Source: Ktedonobacteraceae bacterium
GTDB taxonomy: Bacteria > Chloroflexota > Ktedonobacteria > Ktedonobacterales > Ktedonobacteraceae
Assembly (NCBI GenBank): GCA_017354095.1
Contig: JAFMRP010000311.1
Span: forward strand, 1-6,182
Reading direction: 5' to 3'
DNA length: 6,182 nt
Below, one piece after another: positions 1 through 5,583 of this stretch. Numbering within the stretch: position 1 is the first letter of the stretch; each line of letters starts with the position of its first letter. The notes under the pieces were generated by a model, which was not told where the DNA came from, searched no databases, and was given only the letters and a program-made list of their open reading frames with translations. Position numbers and translations under genes: made by a program.

Positions 1-1390
1 GCGAAGGACGCTCATAGCGACCGGTGGTTACCAGGAACGACCTGACCAGCTTGCCATCCTGGTAAAGGCGCAGCGCCTGCCCCGCCATTGAGACGACAAT
101 CACCTGCCCTTTCATGGCATTATAGTAATTAAGCAGCTGCATATCGGTCTTATGGACCTTGTTATACGGCGTCTTATCGTTTAAATCCGCCTGCAGCATC
201 TTCAGATTAAAGATCGTGTCGCTGGCCTGGTCGGCTATCGCCTGGTAATCCTCGGTCGTGACGGCCCAGGAGAGGTAGGCGTTCAGGTAATAGCCAATGC
301 CATCCTGCCCGTATCCGCCGGTATAGATGTAGTCCTGGCCATTGTAAGGATCGTGGAATTTGTGCTTGCTATTCCAGGCATCGACCTCTTTTTGCAGCTG
401 CTTGACCATGTATTGAGCCTTGCCTTTGACAAGATCGTCATGCATCAAGGCCATATCGGCGTCCACCTGCCTGGCGAAGTTGCTGTAGTCCTTCAGCGAC
501 ATCGCTTTCTTCATTTTCGCGCGATCGGCGTCGAGCTTCTGCTTATACACGCTGGCGTCCATACCATAGGTTTGTAATAGATGTATCTGCTGATCAAACT
601 CGTTGAGCTTGGCTGTAGTAACGTAAGGCAGTGCCTGGGTAGAATGCACTATTGCCAGCTGGTATTGTGCGCTGATCTGGATATCCAGATTATTGAAATC
701 AGCGGGCAGCAATGCACTGCTCAACGACTTTTGGTCGTCCTGGTACTGCTGCTGCATAGCCGTCACATCCAGGCGTGCCTTGCTCATCTGATCGATAGTG
801 CTCTTAAAAGTTTTCAGGCGGTTGGAGATCGCCGACATCAGGTTCAGGCTTTGTACAGCAGTTTTGGCATTTGAGCTGATCGTACGATAGTCTTTGGGAT
901 ACTGGGCCGTAGTCATCAACGTCTGATTAGTGTCATATTGTTTACTAAAATTATCGATAGGCAATTTCTGACTACGCTGCTGGTTGAGCATCGTCTGGAA
1001 CGTTTTCATATCCTGTTCCGCTTGCGTCTGTAGCTGCTCTGTGGTGGAAGTGATAATACCTTGCACCTGGACAGTTAGCTGGGTGTAGCGGGAAGATAGA
1101 TTATGATAATAATCATTAATGGGTTGATCATTAAAAAGAGCAAAGGGAGCACCTGTACTGTTTAATTGTTGCTCCTGATTGATAACAGATTGGAGAAGAT
1201 TAGAGGGTACGCCAATATCTTTCGCGTGTTTGAGCAGACTATCAAGCTTGCTTTTATTCTGGGTGGACTGCTGCTGCGCCTGTGGATCTCCACCACAGGC
1301 GCTGGTCATGAGCATCCCACCCAGAAGCAGCGCGGCGAGCGCGACTTGTACCAGCCTGTTCAGAGCGCTTCCTTGACGCTGTCTGAGCAT
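1..1390 (-). CDS. Lipoprotein L,D-transpeptidase (YkuD family), C-terminus cut by window edge
   Basis: An open frame runs from ATG at 1390 to the window edge without a stop, giving 463 visible residues. Residues 1-31 form a lipoprotein signal peptide: basic n-region (R3, R5, R12), hydrophobic core LAALLLGGMLM, then TSAC with Cys32 as the predicted lipidated residue. The lipobox is imperfect (Thr at -3) but fits the looser bacterial pattern. Residues about 36-400 are polar, rich in Gln, Lys and Asp, mostly helical-looking and match no domain I can name. From about residue 429 the start of a YkuD domain is clear: VIVVSMAGQALRLYQDGK, then FLVTTGRYERP. This family makes 3-3 cross-links in peptidoglycan or attaches proteins to it, using a Cys in an HGT...SHGC motif. 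That motif would lie outside the window, so activity cannot be confirmed. The protein should be anchored outside the cytoplasmic membrane. The start lies 7 bases after the ffh stop, with GGAAGGAGA as ribosome binding site. The YkuD call rests on the fold's first strands only; the coding frame itself is secure. Confidence 0.85.
   Translation of the reverse strand, partial: MLRQRQGSALNRLVQVALAALLLGGMLMTSACGGDPQAQQQSTQNKSKLDSLLKHAKDIGVPSNLLQSVINQEQQLNSTGAPFALFNDQPINDYYHNLSSRYTQLTVQVQGIITSTTEQLQTQAEQDMKTFQTMLNQQRSQKLPIDNFSKQYDTNQTLMTTAQYPKDYRTISSNAKTAVQSLNLMSAISNRLKTFKSTIDQMSKARLDVTAMQQQYQDDQKSLSSALLPADFNNLDIQISAQYQLAIVHSTQALPYVTTAKLNEFDQQIHLLQTYGMDASVYKQKLDADRAKMKKAMSLKDYSNFARQVDADMALMHDDLVKGKAQYMVKQLQKEVDAWNSKHKFHDPYNGQDYIYTGGYGQDGIGYYLNAYLSWAVTTEDYQAIADQASDTIFNLKMLQADLNDKTPYNKVHKTDMQLLNYYNAMKGQVIVVSMAGQALRLYQDGKLVRSFLVTTGRYERPS
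1276..1302 (-). repeat. Perfect 10-bp inverted repeat inside the lipoprotein gene
   Basis: The arms GCGCCTGTGG (1276-1285 on the plus strand) and CCACAGGCGC (1293-1302) are exact reverse complements, separated by 7 bases. In the minus-strand transcript this would fold as a GC-rich 10-bp stem with a 7-base loop. It covers codons about 30-38, including the lipidated Cys32. No U-run follows, so it is not a standard intrinsic terminator. It may be a translational pause site, or only a by-product of the codons used. Confidence 0.7.
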
Positions 1391-1410
1391 AAGAAGGTTA
1401 TCTCCTTCCG
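1391..1410 (-). promoter_or_regulatory. Ribosome binding site overlapping the ffh end, with small hairpin
   Basis: Read on the minus strand, GGAAGGAGA (1409-1401) ends at the ffh stop codon TAA (1400-1398) and lies 11 bases before the ATG at 1390. GAAGG (1408-1404) can pair with CCTTC (1397-1393) around a 6-base loop holding the stop codon, which would hide part of the Shine-Dalgarno sequence. Ribosomes finishing ffh would open it. This arrangement suggests translational coupling; the hairpin is only 5 bp and its effect is inferred. Confidence 0.55.
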
Positions 1411-2870
1411 CTTCGTGCTTTCGCTTTCTGCTTTTTTCTCTCTTTACGTGCGGCTTTTCCTGTTTTCTTGCCGCCGCCCGGGCGTGGTAGAGAGGGCATT
1501 CCCGGGACACCTGCACCAGCACCGCCACCATACTGCCGGGCCATTTGCGCCCATGGTCCCTTACCAGAGCTAATCTGGCGGATCATCGTACGCATCTCTC
1601 TAAAGGTATCCAGGAGCTGGTTCAGTTCCTGGACCGTGGTGCCGCTCCCACGGGAGATACGCTTTCTCCGGCTTCCATCGATGATATCAGGATTACGCCG
1701 CTCTTCCTTGGTCATTGAGAGGATCATGGCCTCAATGTACTTGAGCTGGTCGCCTTCCAGCGCTTCTTCCATCTCTGGCGCAGCCGCCAGTTTGTTGAAG
1801 CCCGGAAGCATCTCCATCACGCTGCGTAATGGTCCCATGCGCTTGAGCTGGCGCATCGCATTGAGATAATCCTCCAGATCGAACTTGCCCTGTTGCAGCT
1901 TGGCCTGTGTTTTGAGCGCCTCTTCCTGATCGATCGTTTCCTGTGCTTTCTCAATCAGGGAGACCACATCGCCCATACCCAGAATGCGCGAGGCCAAGCG
2001 ATCCGGGTAAAATTGCTCAAGCGCGTCGGCCTTCTCACCCACTGTCATAAACTTGATCGGTACGCCTGTGACCGAGCGGATTGAGAGTGCCGCGCCGCCC
2101 CTTGCATCGCCATCCATCTTCGTGAGGATCATGCCCGTCAGGCTCAGCGTTTTGTTGAAGTCGTCCGCGACGCGTACCGCTTCCTGACCGGTCATGGCAT
2201 CAGCCACCAGCAACACTTCATGCGGCTGCAACCGCTGGCGAATGCTGGATACCTCATGCATCAAGCGCTCATCAATGGTGAGACGTCCTGCCGTGTCAAG
2301 AATGAGCACATTGCAAGCCTTCTCACGGGCATACGTTAATGAGTTGACGCAAATGTCTACCGGATCGGCACCCATCGGTTCTGAATAGACCGGAATGTTT
2401 AACTGCGTTCCCAGGGTTTTGATCTGATTCACAGCCGCCGGACGCTGCATATCGGCGGCTACCATCATCGGGCGCTGCCCCTGTTTGCGCAGGAAATTCG
2501 CCAGTTTTGCCGCGGTGGTTGTCTTTCCGGTACCTTGCAGGCCCACCAGCATGATAACAGCGGGATTGCCGCTCATATCCAGCTTGTTTCTCCCGTCGCT
2601 GCCACCAAGAACCTCGACCAGCTCTTCATTCACAATCGAGAGCACCTGCTGAGCCGGGGAGAGGCTCCCCATTACATCCGCGCCAATGGCCTTCTGCTTG
2701 ACGCGCTCGACAAATTGACGTGCCACCTTGAGGTTGACATCGGCCTCGATCAGTGCCATGCGCACTTCACGTAGAGCGGCATTGACATCTTCCTCGCTCA
2801 GTTTGCCCTGCCCACTCAGATTGTTGAAAATACCTTCCAGCCGCTTCGATAAGCTTTCAAACATTGCCAT
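1398..2870 (-). CDS. ffh: Signal recognition particle protein Ffh (SRP54 GTPase)
   Basis: Ffh binds the SRP RNA and signal sequences emerging from the ribosome and, through GTP-dependent pairing with FtsY, brings translating ribosomes to the membrane translocon. From the ATG at 2870 the protein has 490 residues, slightly above the usual 440-460. In order: helical N domain (1-90, starting MAMFESLSKRLEGIFNNL); G domain with P-loop GLQGTGKTTT (110-119), DTAGR (192-196), TKMDGDARGG (250-259) and GVPIKFMTVGEK (269-280); M domain with MGPLRSVMEMLPGF and the RNA-binding SRRKRISRGSGTT (400-412). The tail from about 448 is Gly/Pro-rich and ends in a strongly basic stretch (KKTGKAARKERKKQK), longer than in many homologues. 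All GTPase motifs are intact. A TTG at 2924 would add 18 residues, but it lies inside the -10 box, so the ATG at 2870 is preferred (AGAGG/AAAGAG sites upstream); an ATG at 2864 is a near alternative. The next gene follows after 7 bases. Confidence 0.97.
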   Translation of the reverse strand: MAMFESLSKRLEGIFNNLSGQGKLSEEDVNAALREVRMALIEADVNLKVARQFVERVKQKAIGADVMGSLSPAQQVLSIVNEELVEVLGGSDGRNKLDMSGNPAVIMLVGLQGTGKTTTAAKLANFLRKQGQRPMMVAADMQRPAAVNQIKTLGTQLNIPVYSEPMGADPVDICVNSLTYAREKACNVLILDTAGRLTIDERLMHEVSSIRQRLQPHEVLLVADAMTGQEAVRVADDFNKTLSLTGMILTKMDGDARGGAALSIRSVTGVPIKFMTVGEKADALEQFYPDRLASRILGMGDVVSLIEKAQETIDQEEALKTQAKLQQGKFDLEDYLNAMRQLKRMGPLRSVMEMLPGFNKLAAAPEMEEALEGDQLKYIEAMILSMTKEERRNPDIIDGSRRKRISRGSGTTVQELNQLLDTFREMRTMIRQISSGKGPWAQMARQYGGGAGAGVPGMPSLPRPGGGKKTGKAARKERKKQKAKARSGRR

Positions 2871-2923
2871 AGAAAAAACTCTTTCCTCTCCGCCAGTTGC
2901 TAGTTGTGTCAATGCTAGCCCCA

Positions 2924-2932
2924 ATTATACCA
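2924..2932 (-). promoter_or_regulatory. Extended -10 promoter for ffh
   Basis: On the minus strand TGGTATAAT is a perfect -10 hexamer (2929-2924) with the TGn extension. At 17-bp spacing the -35 position reads TACGAA, a poor match, as is common for extended -10 promoters. Transcription would start near 2916, leaving a leader of about 46 bases before the ATG at 2870. The leader begins in an inverted repeat (GCTAG at 2899-2903, CTAGC at 2915-2919), a possible operator or leader hairpin. Confidence 0.6.
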
Positions 2933-3071
2933 CTTTTCCAGCTTATTTCGTATATCTCTGGCTTATATATCAACAGGCAAGGCTATACAGGTGACACTAC
3001 AAGAATGAAGGGCACAAAAATCCCAGGAAGACATCCTCTACTATATAATATCGTATAAACGCCCTTAAATG

Positions 3072-3100
3072 TTGCGTGTGGCCATCGAAAATATTAAACT
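3072..3100 (+). promoter_or_regulatory. Possible weak promoter for the methyltransferase gene
   Basis: TTGCGT at 3072-3077 and TAAACT at 3095-3100 are separated by exactly 17 bases, matching 3 and 4 of 6 consensus positions of a housekeeping sigma-factor promoter. The leader to the start codon would be about 100 bases. In such an AT-rich stretch a match of this quality can arise by chance. Confidence 0.25.
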
Positions 3101-3205
3101 AGACAGGGGTTTGATAGAACGCGCAGCGCCGAGCGACAAAAAGCATGACACTTTGAGTTAAATAACAAATGAACCCTTTACTATCTCAATGAAAGCAGGT
3201 TGTGC

Positions 3206-3937
3206 ATGGCAAAGTCAGAGGGTGAACGCAAGCGTTCACAGGAGGAGATCTTCAATACATATGCCTGGTGGGACAAAGGCTGTGCGCTCAATCTGATCAA
3301 CACCGAGCGCTGCGATTATATTGAATCCTGCATTGAGCGCGTCTTTGGCTCGCACACACTACAGCAGCAGGAAATATTGGAGATTGGCTGTGGCGGTGGT
3401 TTGATCTGTGAAGAACTGGCCCGGCGAGGCGCGACGACTATCGGTATTGATATCTCACAGGCTGCCTTAAACACGGCCAGAGAGCATGTGCAGCAAATTG
3501 ACCTTGGACACATGGCCCATTTTGAACATGGCGCAGCTGAAATGTTACCTTACGCTAATGGCAGCTTTTCCGTGATTGCTTGCCTGGATGTACTTGAACA
3601 TGTGCGTGACCTGCAGGCGACGATCCGCGAGATCGCGCGCGTCCTGGCTCCCGGCGGTGTCTTTATCTTTGACACGATCAACCGCACGTTGATCTCACGC
3701 CTGGCTCTGATCTGGGTTGGCGAACGCCTTTTCCGGCGCAATGGCCTGGTCCCCGGCTTACATGACTATCGCTCTTTTATTAAGCCGCACGAGCTGCAGA
3801 CGCAGTTGAGTGCGTATGATCTTCAGGTACATGAGATGGTGGGCTTTATGCCGCACCTGGCTGGTACACGTATTACACTTGGTCCGGGTTGGTTTAAGAG
3901 TGTTTCATACGTTGGCTACGCGACCAGGGGCCGTTAA
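3206..3937 (+). CDS. UbiG-like class I SAM-dependent O-methyltransferase
   Basis: The 243-residue protein resembles UbiG, which methylates hydroxyl groups on polyprenyl-benzoquinone precursors, over its whole length. The N-terminal helix carries the WWD signature (21-23). The Rossmann methyltransferase core shows motif I ILEIGCGGG (57-65, SAM-binding loop), the acidic end of strand 2 in GIDIS (Asp82), motif II LDVLEHV (127-133) and motif III LAPGG (147-151). The family-typical NRT (159-161), then GLHDYRSFIKPHEL (184-197), follow in the C-terminal half, which in UbiG forms the substrate and membrane-facing part. No signal peptide or clear transmembrane segment is seen, so it is cytosolic, perhaps membrane-associated. 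The ATG at 3206 is chosen because GCAGG ends 6 bases before it; a TTG at 3200 would add two residues. It appears to be transcribed alone: divergent from ffh, convergent with the HTH gene. The exact substrate is not determined: if the host makes only menaquinone it may methylate another quinone, lipid or phenolic compound. Confidence 0.85.
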   Translation: MAKSEGERKRSQEEIFNTYAWWDKGCALNLINTERCDYIESCIERVFGSHTLQQQEILEIGCGGGLICEELARRGATTIGIDISQAALNTAREHVQQIDLGHMAHFEHGAAEMLPYANGSFSVIACLDVLEHVRDLQATIREIARVLAPGGVFIFDTINRTLISRLALIWVGERLFRRNGLVPGLHDYRSFIKPHELQTQLSAYDLQVHEMVGFMPHLAGTRITLGPGWFKSVSYVGYATRGR

Positions 3938-3944
3938 GCTATCG

Positions 3945-3989
3945 CCGCGAGTCGCGGAAGCCCGGCCCGCCAGTTCCGCTCACGCGGGC
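3945..3989. repeat. GC-rich inverted repeats between convergent genes
   Basis: Two inverted repeats follow the methyltransferase stop. CCGCGA (3945-3950) and TCGCGG (3952-3957) form a perfect palindrome around one base, foldable as a 5-bp stem with a 3-base loop. GCCCGC (3965-3970) and GCGGGC (3984-3989) are exact complements around 13 bases. Neither has a T-run on either strand. They sit where both convergent transcripts must end, so they may slow or end transcription or protect 3' ends; a true terminator is not shown. Confidence 0.45.
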
Positions 3990-4026
3990 GGCGACTGTCG
4001 CGCCTGGCCGGATGCGCATTGATCTG

Positions 4027-4614
4027 CTAGGCATCCAGCCAGAACTGGCGGTCTTCCTGCGTCATTGTGCTGCGCTCGACTGCCTCGCTGAAGCTCTGCT
4101 TCTGTGGCCCCTGCTGTTGTTGCGCGGCCTCTTGCGTCTGACGCCTGTTCAGCGTCAGGGCCGGCTGGCTGTTATCCAGCAGCGAGCCGAACTGATCTAC
4201 GCTGACCTGGAAAAATTGTGCCAGGCGCTCCAGGTGCTTCCGGCTCAGGCTCACCAGCTCAATCGCGCCGGCCTCAAATTTGTTCCAGACATCGACGCTC
4301 AGGCGCAGTCCTTTAGCAGCCTCGACCTTGCTTATGTTCCTGCTCTTACGCAGCTCTGCCAGGTTAGCGTAAGCCACCTGCGCCTCAAAAACACGCTCCA
4401 GGGCGCTCAGACAGGCGCGGCTGGTCAGCTCAAGCAGCGGCTCTTCCTGTATCTCTACGTCTCCGCCAGTGGCGTGATAGGCCGCAATGAAATCGATGAG
4501 CGCGGCCTGCTCCGCCGGATGCTCCTGGAGCAGGCTTGTCTGTGCCTGCGTATCGCCAGCCTCGCGAGCGGCAAGCCATGCCATCTTTAATTGCTGCAGT
4601 TCAGGTGTGTTCAT
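4027..4614 (-). CDS. Soluble protein with a Cro/C1 (XRE)-type helix-turn-helix
   Basis: This 195-residue protein has no signal peptide or membrane segment. Residues 5-50 form a helical N-terminal segment (LKMAWLAAREAGDTQAQTSLL, then HPAEQAALIDFIAAY) that I cannot assign to a named domain. Residues about 84-147 read as an XRE-like DNA-binding domain: NLAELRKSRNISKVEAAKGL, a recognition-helix region LSVDVWNKFEAG, then LERLAQFFQVSVDQF. The match is moderate. The C-terminal 45 residues are Gln-rich (QEAAQQQQGPQKQ) and probably disordered. The ATG at 4614 is supported by AGAAAGGG 8 bases upstream. It starts 45 bases after the stop of the sigma-like gene on the same strand, so the two are probably co-transcribed. 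By position it could be a co-regulator or modulator of that sigma factor; it lacks the zinc-binding His/Cys pattern and membrane anchor of common anti-sigma factors. Regulatory role and target are inferred. Confidence 0.75.
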   Translation of the reverse strand: MNTPELQQLKMAWLAAREAGDTQAQTSLLQEHPAEQAALIDFIAAYHATGGDVEIQEEPLLELTSRACLSALERVFEAQVAYANLAELRKSRNISKVEAAKGLRLSVDVWNKFEAGAIELVSLSRKHLERLAQFFQVSVDQFGSLLDNSQPALTLNRRQTQEAAQQQQGPQKQSFSEAVERSTMTQEDRQFWLDA

Positions 4615-4659
4615 ATCATTAGCCCTTTCTGTCTCCTCGTCGCGGTTCTTACAGCAATT

Positions 4660-5403
4660 CTACTGAGCCACTATGCCCGATGAGTAGCTCATCTGCCGCT
4701 CTCTTAGCAGACACTGGCTCAGGTAACCGCGCGCTCGTTCGTAGCGCAGCCGAACCGTACGCTCGGTTCGATTACAGACCTTGGCGATATCGTCCCACTT
4801 CATTTCTTCAAGCGAACGTAGCACCATAATCGTGCGGTCCAGAGGATCACTGAGATAGCTCAAGATACGCTGGCTTTCATCCGCTGCATGTAACGTTTCG
4901 TATTGATCTCGTGGATCGGCTACATCAGATGACGGCCCGACCTCGTCATCGACGGGTGGCTGCAGCGACTCCATCAGTGCTCGCGGCACATGCTGGGGAC
5001 GACCCGCTGGACGGCCTGCCTCATCTCTCCGGTAGTCCAATCCTTCCTGTCGCAATACCCGGTTGAACTCATCTGCGCAGAGACAGCGCAGATAATGAAT
5101 GAAATTTTTCGTCATAAACGTTTCGTCAGGATTCAAAGCCTCGCGTATTAGATGCTCGCCCATGTTGGCGATAGCTTCTTCTCGTAATTCAGGCCGATGA
5201 CGCAGCCCTAACGAGTGACGCTGGAAGGCTGGCGCGCTGCGGCGCAACAACACTTCCACGAGTCTCCGAACTCCCACCATGTTCCCCTCAGCCTGGAACG
5301 CACGAATGCTCAAAATCAGTTCTATCTCGCTGATTTCATACCGCCCCTCCACGGTGCGGCGGCTTAGCTGCTCATCGAGCCTGGGATCATTTAGATTAAT
5401 CAT
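4660..5403 (-). CDS. Sigma-70-family (ECF-like) RNA polymerase sigma factor, diverged region 2
   Basis: From the ATG at 5403 the protein has 247 residues. Residues about 175-234 are a recognisable sigma region 4: ADESQRILSYLSDPLDRTIM, then LEEMKWDDIAKVCNRTERTV and RLRYERARGYLSQCL, which would contact the -35 element. Residues about 45-120 occupy the place of region 2 (core RNA polymerase and -10 binding) but are poorly conserved: RPELREEAIANMGEHLIREAL replaces the usual DLVQETFLRAW-type helix, and it continues NFIHYLRCLCADEFNRVLRQ. The linker holds two GRP triplets (130-132 and 134-136) and an acidic stretch. The ATG at 5403 has GGGGG 4 bases upstream; an in-frame TTG at 5451 would add 16 residues with a poorer binding site. 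Together with the downstream HTH gene it looks like a two-gene regulatory unit. A sigma-like transcription regulator without full sigma function is the main alternative. Confidence 0.8.
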   Translation of the reverse strand: MINLNDPRLDEQLSRRTVEGRYEISEIELILSIRAFQAEGNMVGVRRLVEVLLRRSAPAFQRHSLGLRHRPELREEAIANMGEHLIREALNPDETFMTKNFIHYLRCLCADEFNRVLRQEGLDYRRDEAGRPAGRPQHVPRALMESLQPPVDDEVGPSSDVADPRDQYETLHAADESQRILSYLSDPLDRTIMVLRSLEEMKWDDIAKVCNRTERTVRLRYERARGYLSQCLLRERQMSYSSGIVAQ

Positions 5404-5583
5404 ATATCCCCCAAGTAGCGCTGGTGGTTTCGCTCCTATGGCTCCTACCAACTCTATTCTTAGCGTCTCACGAAAAGCGGAAATACCAGAACACTAGCAT
5501 AACAGAATTGCAACGGTGATAAAAGTCTTAGCCAGAGGTAAATTCTCGATAACTTGTAAACAACCGTTTGATGAATGCTCCCT
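5404..5583. other. Intergenic region upstream of the sigma-like gene
   Basis: The 180 bases between the oxidoreductase stop and the sigma-like start hold no credible gene. The only promoter-like element found on the minus strand is a TGTTATGCT extended -10. No hairpin followed by a T-run was seen after the oxidoreductase gene, so read-through into the sigma-like gene is possible. Confidence 0.5.
5496..5504 (-). promoter_or_regulatory. Possible extended -10 promoter for the sigma/HTH pair
   Basis: Read on the minus strand, TGTTATGCT combines a TGn extension with a -10 hexamer (5501-5496) matching 4 of 6 consensus bases. No good -35 is present at normal spacing. Transcription would begin near 5488, about 85 bases before the ATG. 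It uses the same layout as the ffh promoter, but the match is modest. Confidence 0.3.

Larger units (their letters stand above)
2871..3205. other. Divergent intergenic region between ffh and the methyltransferase gene
   Basis: These 335 bases contain no convincing gene on either strand. The ffh-proximal end holds the extended -10 promoter and leader. The centre is AT-rich, with TATAAT on the plus strand at 3044-3049 lacking a good -35. For the plus-strand gene the best pair I see is TTGCGT (3072-3077), a 17-bp gap and TAAACT (3095-3100), which is weak. No SRP RNA core, tRNA or riboswitch-like fold was recognised here. Confidence 0.6.

Noticed and set aside
353..874. Two plus-strand open frames (353-577, 581-874) opposite the transpeptidase gene.
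   Set aside because: They are antisense to a long continuous minus-strand frame with a signal peptide and YkuD start, and their products look like no family.
2656..2670. A 6-bp GC-rich hairpin (GGGGAG, CTCCCC) in ffh.
   Set aside because: It lies in conserved N-domain codons, has no T-run, and is short enough to occur by chance.
2985..3007. An 11-base match (AGGTGACACTA at 2989-2999) to the core of the phage SP6 promoter.
   Set aside because: The -4 to +1 region and the upstream bases do not match, there is no phage or vector sequence around it, and scanning for many known motifs makes one such match unsurprising.
2871..3205. A possible SRP RNA gene beside ffh.
   Set aside because: No conserved SRP RNA core with the GGAA tetraloop and paired flanks could be found on either strand.
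4012..4590. A 192-residue plus-strand open frame opposite the HTH gene.
   Set aside because: The minus-strand frame has a good ribosome binding site, an HTH-like domain and a fitting operon position; the plus-strand product is a Leu/Gln-rich shadow.
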